64,000 nucleotides of DNA from Erpobdella octoculata (Eukaryota > Annelida > Clitellata > Hirudinida > Erpobdellidae): the NCBI GenBank assembly GCA_963978895.1, contig OZ022245.1:3660009-3724008 (forward strand). Reading direction: 5' to 3'. A program made the position numbers and the translations under genes. How positions within the stretch are numbered: the first letter of the stretch is position 1; each line of letters starts with the position of its first letter. Under the pieces are notes generated by a model. The model saw only the letters and a program-made list of their open reading frames with translations, did not search any database and had not been told where the DNA came from. Positions 54,311 to 64,000 of this stretch are shown piece by piece.

Positions 54311-54479
54311 TAAAACCTCTAAAAATCCCAGGGTAACTCTTTTAGTAAACTATAAATACTTGTTTTCCTCACTTTCCAATTACCAAATCAAAAAATTTAT
54401 ATTTTGATGTTTTGTGTGTGCGTGCACACTAGCAGACATACGCCATGAACATTATTATTTATATACATACACTGCAAAA

Positions 54480-55100
54480 TGAAAATTCACAACTAAAATC
54501 AATCCAGATTATGCCAACCCACCTAACCCGTCTCAATCCGATAATACTAATACTTGCAAAGATTTGGAAAACATATATTAACGACCTAAAGTCGTGTACC
54601 ATAAATAAGGAGTAACTCAGAATGTCGGAATGCATTTCCCACCTAATGACTTCAATTGAATCGAGCTTAGCAACAAAACGGTTGGACCTTGTCAGTTACA
54701 GTGTGACTCACAGAAGGGAATCCACGCCCAGACAGAGTTGATCTTTAATTCTGTATACACGGCGTTCCACTTTGGACATTACTGGGAATTCATTGCCACG
54801 CTGATTCCAGAATTTAAGTAGCTCCCTAACCCATTATACGCGCCTGAACATCGAACTTGCCTTATACGACTTTAAGTCATCTCTGTCTAAGACAGCGCTG
54901 GTTTTCTTGATTTTATGTTAGTTTGACCCAACTCAACCGGTGGCTCTGAGCCAATTGAAGTTGAAACACTTTGAAGTTCTGGTTATAATCTGACAACCCA
55001 TCAATGCCTTTAGGGAGTGTATTGTGATTTTAATTGGACTAACCGTTGCTTCACAGTTGCCACGTGTCCTTCAGGTTTAGTCAGCCTGAAAAACAAACTC
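54480..55100. other. GC-raised unassigned stretch between ART-1 and ART-2
   Basis: Composition is visibly less AT-rich than its neighbours, but all frames are interrupted. It may be an old non-LTR retroelement fragment; no motif proves it. Confidence 0.3.
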
Positions 55101-55244
55101 TGCTATACCCGTAACTATTAAGTTTATTAATCAATTTTAGATTTATATAACTTTGCATTATTTTAAATGAAATTTAATATTAAAACTTATAGTTCCTGTA
55201 TTAATTTTAAACGTTTTGAATGAAGATCTACAATTCAACTCCGC

Positions 55245-55400
55245 CTTGCTAATTGCAAGCCAGTCCCAAGCCTGGATAAAGGAGGAAAGACAGTTAAAAG
55301 GATCAAACTTTGATCCACGATAGGAAGTACTTATGTGCTTCCTACATACAGCCAATTCTGTCTTAAAACACTTAGTGTAAAGGACTATAAACTATCATAA
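55245..55400 (+). mobile_element. Dispersed repeat with GTGTAAAGGACTATAAACTAT end, copy 2
   Basis: Matches copy 1 at 47040 block by block, including the CAAGCCAGTCCCAAGCCTGG start region and the fixed 3' end. It lies about 8 kb downstream, within the ART array. Confidence 0.75.
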
Positions 55401-55878
55401 AAAAGATCTACAATTGCGTTTTATAAAGAAGAAAATCTTTGTTGAAGTCGAGCTGTGGTGGATTTTCTGAGACTTTATATAGGTGACAAGTAGTAACAGC
55501 AAGTATTCCTTTATTTTTTGTCTTGTTCATCCAGAATTGAAATAGGCTCGTTGTTCTTACTGACAGTTGAAGAACGTCATAAGCTAGGTATATTTTTATA
55601 GGAAAATTAATAGGCACATTTTTTAGTTTTTTTTTTCTGACGGTGAAAAACTTTTATCACGCAAACCAGCAAATAAATCGTGTGATGTTTTTTTCGTTGG
55701 GAAAATATTTTTTCTATCTTTTCAATATTAATTTTTCAAAATAACGTTTCTTAATGTTTTATAATTGACCTAACTTGACCCGACTCCTGGATAACTCTGG
55801 TCTGGTAAGATACAAGGGGAGAGTGATATTAATTAATCTAAATTGATTGACTAAATGGTCGATCTACTGATAATATTG

Positions 55879-56112
55879 AGGCGCTGGTGGCAGAGCGGTA
55901 GAGCGTTCGCCTGTTGATCATTAGGTCGGCAGTTCAAGCCTCACCGGCGTCACCAGCGTAACTCCCTTAAGCAAGGAGTTCACTCGCATTGCTAAAGGGG
56001 TAGGCGCCTATAAATGGCTGCCTCTGCAAAGAACCCTTCAGTGGCCTCGAAGTCCTTTAAGATTTACGCCACTCTAAATATTGTCAAACATTATTATTAT
56101 TATTATTATAAG
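55879..56112 (+). mobile_element. tRNA-derived SINE, best-preserved copy
   Basis: The head has pol III box A (TGGCAGAGCGGTAGAGCG) and box B (CAGTTCAAGCCTC). The body has ACTCGCATTGCTAAAG, GTAGGCGCCTATAAATGG and CTGCCTCTGCAAAGAACCC, and the tail is (ATT)n from about 56085. Total is about 230 bases. Related copies are at 5058 and 35130. The acceptor-stem pairing is poor, so it is not a working tRNA. Confidence 0.88.
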
Positions 56113-56564
56113 CCTAAAAAAGTAGCAAACACATTAAGGTCGTATAGAAGGTAACAAACTCATAAAAACCATTGATGTACATTTGACTCGTTTTATTGTT
56201 TAAGTATTCTTTTACTGTTTTACTAATAATCTTGGAATACATATATTTTACCTCTACTTCTCAACTTTGAATGTACTTGAACAAAACTCCAGACATATTT
56301 TATTCAATTTTTTTTAATGATGCTAAACAAAAAAAGTTACCGATCCATCAAAACTGTCAAATAATTTTTATAATGAGAAAAAAAAACAAACAATATTTCC
56401 GATGTACTAAAAATTCGACATGTCACAGAGATTCACAGAGATTCAACAATTCCATTTTGTACTGAATAAAGCCAGCAACATTTAATATGGTCTAAAAATT
56501 TGTTCTATTAAAATCTTGTTTCATTTTATGACAAAATGAGAAACAAAGTGTTTTTTTAAATAAA

Positions 56565-57901
56565 TTAATAAATAGTAAATTTCTTCACCAAGAGCAAGCA
56601 CAAGGCGGCGACACTCGGAACGATGGGCTGTGCATGGCTGTAGCAAGTGTAATTGAAGAAGTTTTGTTTCTCGACACTCCTGATGTGTATTTGATTATCA
56701 ATTTTCTCAACAAATTCAAACGCTTCAAAAGGAGAAATTAGAACTTCTTCTTCATTGGCATAAATTGACAAATCTTTTATTTTCCCCGCAAGGATGGGAA
56801 CGTTTTCAAAAACTATAAGGGTTTTGTTGCCATAATCTTTTTCTGCAACTGATCTGTTCAAAGATGACGAGATGAACTGGTTGAAAAAGCACGAACCGCT
56901 TTCTGAAACACCAAATATCTTATTCAAACCTCTGTAGAGTATTGTGTTTGATGGAACTGGGTTCAGTTTGTCCACTTTAACAAGACCCCTGTAGAGAAGA
57001 GTGGTGAAGACCGTGTATGGCTCCCAGATGTTATCACGGAAACCAGCGTTATAAGATCTATAGAAGAGATGCGAGGTATACATCGTTATCGCGACACATT
57101 CTGCTGCCAGAAGATCAGGCACCTGTTAATATAAAACAAGTTTTTAAACCAAATACAGTGTTATGTTATTAAAACTCAAATTTTAAACTCAATTTTTTCA
57201 ATCTTATTTTTTTGTAGAAAAATCTTTTTTGCTGTTGCAACCTAACTATTGAATATTGCATTGTTATCCAACAAAAGCATGTGTTCAAAACTTGAAAAAA
57301 AATCTATCATCAAGAAGTGACTCAAAAATTGATTGGAAAAAATAGAAACAACATTTAGAAAGTAATAAAAGAATTTAGAAAAAGAGTTTATAACTAGACA
57401 CTTCAAGCTTCTTAGATAAAAGTGCGAGCTTTCAGATTGTATTTTGGTATGAGAATTTTTTCCCTTTTCCTATGTTTAGGCATGGATCTGGCTTGCGTCA
57501 AGCTTTAACGTTTGTAAATGTAAACCACTGTAGTTAAAATTGAGCAATGTGTTTTATTTATAAAACAACCAACTTACACAAGTTTTCGTGTTATTCATGG
57601 CTTCTTCAAAAGCTTTACACATGTCAGTTTCCTTCCTTTGATTAGACATTCCACACGATTCCTCCGTCAACTTTGCCATTGCGTTGTCGTTCTCGTCCAA
57701 TCCTTTCATGCTCGAGCAAATGCAAAACAAGCGAGCCAGTTTTTCAGATTCGGTGCTACTGATTGCTTTACACGCTGTAAGCTCTGGAACTTCTCTTTTT
57801 TGGAAGAAGCTTTTTTCAAGTCCATTTGTATTTCTGGCTACTCCCACGTTGACAAAAACAATGATATTGCAAGCCAAATAGATGAACATTCTTGCATACA
57901 T
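56565..57901 (-). CDS. Mono-ADP-ribosyltransferase, ecto-ART type, array member 2
   Basis: Paralogue of array member 1 with the same two-exon structure (57901-57578 and 57122-56565, phase 0 intron of 455 bases) and the same total of 293 residues. A hydrophobic N-terminal signal precedes a cysteine-containing domain (ELTACKAIS, FCICSSMKGLD, MCKAFEEA). The core has LYRGL (Arg172), FISSSL (Ser-Ser-Ser 193-195) and NEEEVLISPFEAF with Glu232 and Glu234, i.e. R-S-E with ExE, consistent with arginine specificity. The C-terminus is hydrophobic (VPSVAALCLLLVKKF), GPI-signal-like. The shared SSMKGLD/SSMEGLD and CEAF/CKAF segments show that exon 1 was duplicated together with exon 2. Confidence 0.87.
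57240..57375 (-). repeat. Dispersed repeat R2, degenerate inverted copy
   Basis: AATATTGCATTGT, AAAAAAATCTATCATCA and GTGACTCAAAAATTGATT match R2 on the minus strand, with many changes. It lies upstream, within the ART-2 intron region. Confidence 0.6.
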
Positions 57902-58189
57902 TTTTCTATCTATATCTAAAAAAAATCAATTCATGTTAATTAAAATTAATAACAGACATCTTGCTGAACCATCTGGAAAATCGGATTTTTATTGTCCAAA
58001 AAAGGACACGTTTGGAAATAAATGTTCACAAAAAAGTTGAACCAATAAAATAGTCAGCAGCTAGGAAAGTATTTGATCTGCAAGTCCTTCTGAACAGGGA
58101 CGATAGCAATTTTTAAAACATAGTAATAGAAAAAAACCCAGCACACCAAAGGCCATCTACAAAAATGAACAGACAAGCTTTTGGTTTTA

Positions 58190-58615
58190 TTCCCAATGCT
58201 TTTATCTACTCGTCGTCTCTGTTTGTTTCTCTGTCTGTTTCAAATCTTGCAATCAATTTTTGAGTCACTTCCTGGTGATAGATTTTTTTCAAATTTTGCA
58301 TACATGCTCAAAATAGAAGACAATGCAATATTAAATTATTAGTTTTACAATAAGTCAATTAATTTAGTTAATAAGCAGTTTGTTTATTTAACAGTCTACA
58401 AGAAACCGCAAATTGAATAAAATTTGTCTCATGGGAAGCTAGCTAAGTTGTTTATTTAACATGATGTGGTACTCTGGAAGTTTGCCAAGGTTTGCGACTT
58501 TTATATAAAATAAAAGAGTAATATAAGAAAAAATTGATTGCAAAATTTGTGTTTTAATTACATATAAAAGCATTGGGTTTTAAAAATTCGTTTTTAATTT
58601 ACTTGTTCTCTATCA
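58190..58615 (+). repeat. Dispersed repeat R2, copy with insertion
   Basis: Close match to R2 at 25785-26155, but about 120 foreign bases (58376-58497) interrupt it. The remainder resumes at ATATAAAATAAAAGAGTAATAT. The insertion has no recognisable ends. Confidence 0.8.
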
Positions 58616-58619
58616 ATGT

Positions 58620-61390
58620 ATTATTGTAAATTATTGGGAATAGCTAAGAACTTCAGCTACTGAGTTAACAGTTGCTAGATATACGATATTAAGGCTACGT
58701 AAAAATTGGTTTGCAGCACTGATTCATACTTGGAGCTGTTTGCAAATTTTTTTTTAAAACAGCATTAATGCCCAACCTTTATCTATCATTGCGGTAAGAC
58801 TGAAAATCATGTAAGTGTGATTGGGTACTCCCAGCCATATTGGTTGCCTGGACAACAAGATAACAGACCAATTTGCTAAAAAAAACATTTGGACGGATCT
58901 CAAGAATACTCTTAAATTTTGTTGGAAGAATGACAGGCTTGCATTGGCCTCTTTACAAACCTCGTGATTAGTGTGTCAACAGACATTGGGCTCAATGCTA
59001 TACTCCAAAAAATGTAAAAACTAGACTTCGCTTGATAAAGTGCTTGTTTGGAGCGCATCACGAGGTCTGGGGTAATTATTGCACAAAATTTATTTAAGAC
59101 TTGCAATATGCTTGGTACTGTAGTGTATTTCTTGTTTCAGTGCAAGAATCACTAGCGAATGAGTGTAAGACTATGACGGAAAACAGCTGAAAATAAACTG
59201 AAATCTGTCGTCTATTCTAATTAGAATATATGAAGTAACATCTAGCAGGGATTTTTACATACTATTATTATTTTATATTATATTTGAATATCTCTATTAA
59301 GAAAAGATTACAGTTAATTAATAAAAATATCTAATCAATAAAAATATCTATTTGTTCAACATGTTTTTTTTATACATTTGAACTAATTGAAAATGCTTGA
59401 ACTGATAATTTTTATTTTTGTTTTTTTAGATTTATAAAAAATTAAAATAGATAATTTTAATAGTGTTTTCCTGGGGGTTTGCGGGGGTTCGTGCGAACCC
59501 TGTTATATAGAACAAAAAATTATTTTTAATTAATCTCATTGTTGGTTGTGTGGGCTAGTCACTATTATATTACCAAAACGTTGCTTTTGATTTTATCTCA
59601 TACCCCTGATTGTCCAAAAATTATGGACGCCAGAAAGTTGGGAAGTTGCTTCCCGCCTCCTCTGCTTATGCTATCTTTTAATTGGTCGCCCATTGAACAC
59701 TTGGAGCGCAATTTCTCATGTAACAAGTTGGTTGAAGAACCATAACTCGGCAGATAAAACCAGAGTGAAAAGAGCCAACTCGAAGGAATATATTGAAAAT
59801 TAAGTAGCTATTTGGAAATATTTCAAATGATTTAATTAATTTATAATAATATGTATGAATATATGAAATATCAGAATTCTAGTTTATATAAATTATTTTG
59901 TGTCTTTTCCAATAAGTAAAAATAAAAGTGAATATGAACGATAAATTATTTTTTTCCTGATAATTTAATATTCATCAGTTAGTGTGCTACTTTGCCAAAT
60001 AATATTTCAATGTTAGAAAATATTTACTGCGAATGCGAACTCCTTGGTGAAATTTTGGGAAAACACCACTGGATAATTTCAATAAAAATTTGTGCGATCT
60101 TCCAGTATGAACTGTTTAAAAAAATTAAAACTTGTAAAGCTTGAAAAACAAAATTTAATGAGCTCTACAGGTCCGGGATTGAATTAGATTATGAAAGCAC
60201 TCAAGGGGGTACGTTATAGAAGAAAGTTTTGCCCCCTCCCTGTCATAAGTTAATAAATCCGCTACTGTGACTCGCATAAATATTAAAAAAAATGTATAAA
60301 GATAAAATAAGTTACATGAATAAGTACATTAATGAAAACGGGAGAACTCAATAGAAACTAGAGCTTTTCACGAGGCAGGCCTGGATTTTCATATTAATTT
60401 CATCAAAACAGGCCGAGGCTATTGTGCCAAACGTTGCGATTTTTGCCTGTAAAAACGGACCGGGCTGAGTTGCAGAAGGGAAGGAAGCAAATATTGGAAA
60501 GTGCAAAGCTTTAATTAAATCATCGATACAATAAATTGTATCCTCGAAATCTCCAGTTCTTTTCTCAAAGTCATCAGGTCTGGATGTCACCATGTTACTC
60601 AAAAAACTAAAATAAAACTGGGATAGGTAATTTTGATGTGTTTGGTTGACTGGCTGTCTTGCTAGTCGACTAATATAACTGCTGAGTCAAGTCAAATATT
60701 TTTTTTTAATACAACTCAAAATGAAACTAAACCCACAGCTAAAATAACACAAGTTTGTGATTAATTTGCATATGAACGGCTGGTTTGCTGTTCGTCACCG
60801 AAAATAGAAATTTAAAACTGGAATGACTCATAGGCGTATATTTTCTATAAAAAATTAAACAATTTAACTAATAGCGGCAAGATATTTTTAACCAAATATA
60901 ATGAGTTAATTATAGAAAAAAACAGTTATTAACATGTCTGTTTCAAAGAAATGTCTTAATTGTGATTGTTCGTAATTAACTTGCGTTTTAAAATAATTTT
61001 TCAGAAGTCAGCTCAATTAAATACAATACAACATCTCAGTTACTTCCTGATCAAATTATGCAAAACACGCTATAATATTTTGCTCAACAAGCAGTTTATT
61101 CATTCTATTTTAAAGAAATAGATGGGTAGGTCCCGGCTGTTGTCATCTTCAAAACCACTATAAGTATCAATGAACTGAACTCAAACTAAAAAATTTAAAA
61201 GTAAAACTAATACTGCATTATTTATGTTACTGACCTTCTGAACAGAGTTCCTGATTTGAATAAATGAGTAGTTGTCTCTTGGGCGATTTCAGACTCAATC
61301 AAGTGAGCGACAAGAACCTTCAGACTTTCGGTGTGAACTACGCTGAAAAAAGTTGGCCCAGAAACTCTCAATTATACTAATAGCGCGACC
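58620..61390. other. Spacer between ART-2 and ART-3
   Basis: AT-rich, no gene called. It includes a weak CGGGCC repeat copy at 60361-60490. Short open frames lack motifs. Confidence 0.4.
60361..60490 (+). repeat. CGGGCC-rich dispersed repeat, copy 3 (weak)
   Basis: GGCAGGCCTGG, CAGGCCGAGG and TGTAAAAACGGACCGGGC echo copy 2 at 22370. Strongly diverged. Confidence 0.45.
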
Positions 61391-61397
61391 CTCCATG

Positions 61398-61503
<106 letters not shown>

Positions 61504-61519
61504 TATATATATATATCTT

Positions 61520-62490
61520 GTTTTAGTTGATCTGTATTGAGCATAAACTAATATATCATTACTATATTGTTATGAGTGGCAAGCCAACCTTTGTCACTGT
61601 AACCTAACCTTATTTAAATTAAAAAAAAAATTTTTATAACATAATTAATATTTTAACTTTTACTGGTTGCCATGTTATTGAAAAATAACAGTTTAAAATC
61701 GCTTCTCCGTGAGACATGTAAAAGATCAACGCCGCTATAAATACTCACATTGTAGGAAATACCAACAATTTTATTACCTTAGATAATAAATTGATCTGTT
61801 TTTCTGGTTCTTTTTTCGAACCAAGTTTTGAGCTCTAGTTAACATTTAGATTCACACCCCTACAGGGCTGTATACAGATTTTTTTCGGGGGAGGGGTTGA
61901 AATTTACAGTAGCCGAAATATTTTTTTAAAATTCTTTGTTCAAAATTTTATTATAAGCAAATAACCAATATAGAAAAAGTTTTTTAACAAATTGCTTTCA
62001 TGTTATTAACCCTCCAATTCATGACTTAAATTTTTTTTTGATTTTGATATATTTTGTTTGACGTAACAACATATAAGCAACAAAATGAAAGAACAAATTA
62101 AAACATTTTTTTTAAAAGTTATGGGACATGTTAAAATGTCGAAAAATTACACAACGAAAACTTTCAACAAAAGTAACATTTAAAAAAAATATGTAAATAA
62201 ATTAATTCTAAACACACATAGATTAAAGCATTTTAAACAGCGCAGAAATAATTTTTTTATTCAATTTTGAAAAAAAATGTCCCTTAAAAAGAGACTCTAT
62301 GCGTTTGTGGGTTTTAACTCAAATTTAGAACAATTTTTGTTACATTTTTCTTTTTCTTTTTATAAAACTGCATAACAAACCAAATAACTAATTTTAAAAC
62401 ATAATAATATTTAATATAAAGTTATGCCAACAACTAATGGTGTCTAAAAAATATTTGATACATTTTGTTTAGTTCTACTAAGAAAAAAAA
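61520..62490. other. Gene-free spacer
   Basis: AT-rich, with a G-run phrase near 61890 of the kind found at DNA transposon ends. No gene and no clear element. Confidence 0.35.
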
Positions 62491-62503
62491 AAAAGTTTAT
62501 CTA

Positions 62504-63046
62504 TTATGAAAATAAATAAATTAAAAATTGCTGTATCAAGAACAAGCAGAAAGCCGGGACGATTGACTGAGCATTGCTTATGAAGTCTTGTATCTCGGAA
62601 CTTCTGAGGTGTATTTCATTACCAATATAATTAACAACTTCGAATGCTTCAAAAGGAGAAATGAGAACTTCTTGATTAGAAGGATAAATTGACAAATTAT
62701 TTATTTTTGCCGCAAGGATTGGCACATTATCAAAAACTATAAGCGAGTTGCTGCCATATCTTTTTTCTGCAACTGATCTATTTAACGATGTTGAAGTAAA
62801 CTGCTTAAGGTAGAAACGACCATTTTTTGTGATGTTGTATGTATTGTCCAAACCCCTGTAGAGTACAGTGTTTGTGGGGATAGGGTCCTTTTTGTCCAGT
62901 TTAACTAAAGCTTTATAGAGGAGAATAATGATGGGTCGGTAAGATTCCCAGTTATCCGTACGCATGGCTTCATTAAAATTTTGAAATAGTCTCGTTGTGC
63001 TGTACAACGTTACTGCATCACATTCTGCTGGCGAAAGGTCAAATAC
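62504..63046 (-). CDS. Mono-ADP-ribosyltransferase, array member 3, catalytic exon
   Basis: Equivalent of exon 2 of members 1 and 2, starting at an acceptor (TTGCCAG before GTATTTGAC) and giving 180 residues. It keeps SPAECDAVTLYS, LYRGL (exon residue 64), FTSTSL (85-87) and VLISPFEAF. The ExE motif reads N-Q-E (124-126): the catalytic glutamate stays but the first glutamate is Asn. In the family that position governs arginine specificity, so substrate or activity has probably changed. The hydrophobic C-terminus is retained. The signal-peptide exon is not found up to base 64000, so it lies outside the window or is lost; the gene is incomplete here. The frame itself is intact. Confidence 0.82.
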   Translation of the reverse strand, partial: VFDLSPAECDAVTLYSTTRLFQNFNEAMRTDNWESYRPIIILLYKALVKLDKKDPIPTNTVLYRGLDNTYNITKNGRFYLKQFTSTSLNRSVAEKRYGSNSLIVFDNVPILAAKINNLSIYPSNQEVLISPFEAFEVVNYIGNEIHLRSSEIQDFISNAQSIVPAFCLFLIQQFLIYLFS

Positions 63047-63544
63047 CTGGCAATTTTGAAAAATTAAATAACAATTAGATATGGAAGCATGAAAAAATGT
63101 TTTTCCCCAAAAGTTCGGTTCTAATCGGGTTTGTAAAAATTGTTTCAAACCTTGAAAACCCGTTTTGGAACGATCGAAGATTTTCGGAATAGTTGCAACA
63201 ATTAAAAAAAAATCTGTATTTGTGGAAGCGTTACAATTGTGAAAATGTTGACTAAAACTAATGTAATCTCACAGAAGATCTATGTTACTAGCTGTTTTCA
63301 GGCCGCAAGCCGCCCCGTGATTTGAAAGTCAAATCTTGATTTTTCAATTTATCTTTCTTCAGTTTGATGCGGTAAAATTTCATTATAGATTATGTTGCAA
63401 TTGAATTCCCGATCATCATGCAGCAACTGGCCTTGCTCGTGTGATTGAAAAATTTCTGATATTGGCGCCATTTCGATCACGTGAGGTGACATAAAATAAT
63501 TATGAAAATGATAAAATTATGCTTTTGATATTTTTTAAAAATAG

Positions 63545-63830
63545 TTTATAGTCCTTTACACCAGGGCTCGTAATCATGACGATGGCTTAAGAACTATGCC
63601 GTCTCTTAGGACGGCGTAACTCAGTGGGAGCGAAAAAAGCTAATTCATGACACTCGACTAGCGCTGTTCTTGAGATTAAAGTTAGATTAACTTTACGCCT
63701 GCCAGCTAGCAGGCTTAACTGATGTCTTAGTGAAAATAAACACTGATTTCCCGAGTTCTCACATTGTTTTGCTATTGGAATATTACGCAAAGCTAAACTT
63801 CTAGAACTAAGGAACTTGTAATGTTTCATT
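63545..63830 (-). mobile_element. Repeat beginning with ATAGTTTATAGTCCTTTACAC
   Basis: Starts with the exact inverse of the fixed 3' end of the 47040/55245 repeats and continues with different sequence containing CTTAGGACGGCGTAAC and a GCCTGC-CAGCTA-GCAGGC hairpin. It lies where the ART-3 intron would be. Possibly a longer or different member of that element family. Confidence 0.5.
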
Positions 63831-64000
63831 AATTTATTGCTAATATTGTTTATTTATTTTAAATAAGTCACATTAACATAAACAAGAAAAGGAATAACGA
63901 GTTTTTCAACACAAAATTTGATTTTAAATAAACTCGATTTAGAAATACGAAAGATGTTAAAATCATTTTTTTACTTACATCAGATAATGATTTAAACATC

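Noticed and set aside
55879..55955. Functional tRNA gene
   Set aside because: Pol III boxes are present but stem pairing is poor and the body and tail match other dispersed copies; a SINE.

Overview
The window is nuclear DNA from an AT-rich bilaterian invertebrate, most likely a protostome. The genes have short GT-AG introns and metazoan-specific products (a muscle troponin I, a JIP1 scaffold, Rab35, beta-thymosin). The intergenic DNA is full of (TA)n and (CT)n microsatellites, tRNA-derived SINEs and small DNA transposons. I could not place it in a phylum. There are no bacterial-type operons; every gene is read as an independent eukaryotic unit.

Layout, left to right: a TATA-box promoter (about 1.6 kb) and a three-coding-exon beta-thymosin gene (3.2-4.6 kb, +); translation initiation factor eIF5 in nine coding exons (6.8-9.8 kb, -) with a probable NRF1/YY1-type housekeeping promoter near 11.3 kb; a repeat-filled spacer holding an inverted pair of tRNA-SINEs and a decayed leucine-rich-repeat (LRR) gene copy (12.0-12.7 kb); troponin I (18.1-21.0 kb, +); a mobile-element-dense block (21.5-31.4 kb) that contains two divergent, single-exon LRR paralogues of 578 and 600 aa, a Helitron remnant and a hammerhead-ribozyme-like motif; Rab35 (34.6-38.3 kb, -); a JIP1/MAPK8IP1 scaffold (41.3-47.6 kb, +) with a 1.27 kb terminal-inverted-repeat element in one intron; two hAT-type non-autonomous transposons with perfect 8 bp target duplications (48.4-49.9 kb); and a tandem array of three predicted secreted, probably GPI-anchored mono-ADP-ribosyltransferases (50.3-63.0 kb, all -), the last of which runs off the window.

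The conserved genes are unrelated in function (actin binding, translation, muscle contraction, endocytic recycling, JNK/kinesin scaffolding). The accessory interest lies in two local gene families: the LRR family, whose three copies all lie next to (TA)n tracts, one functional-looking copy being bracketed by inverted copies of a dispersed repeat; and the ADP-ribosyltransferase array, in which one member has lost the first glutamate of the ExE motif. All exon models come from reading splice sites and reading frames by eye, without transcripts or database searches.
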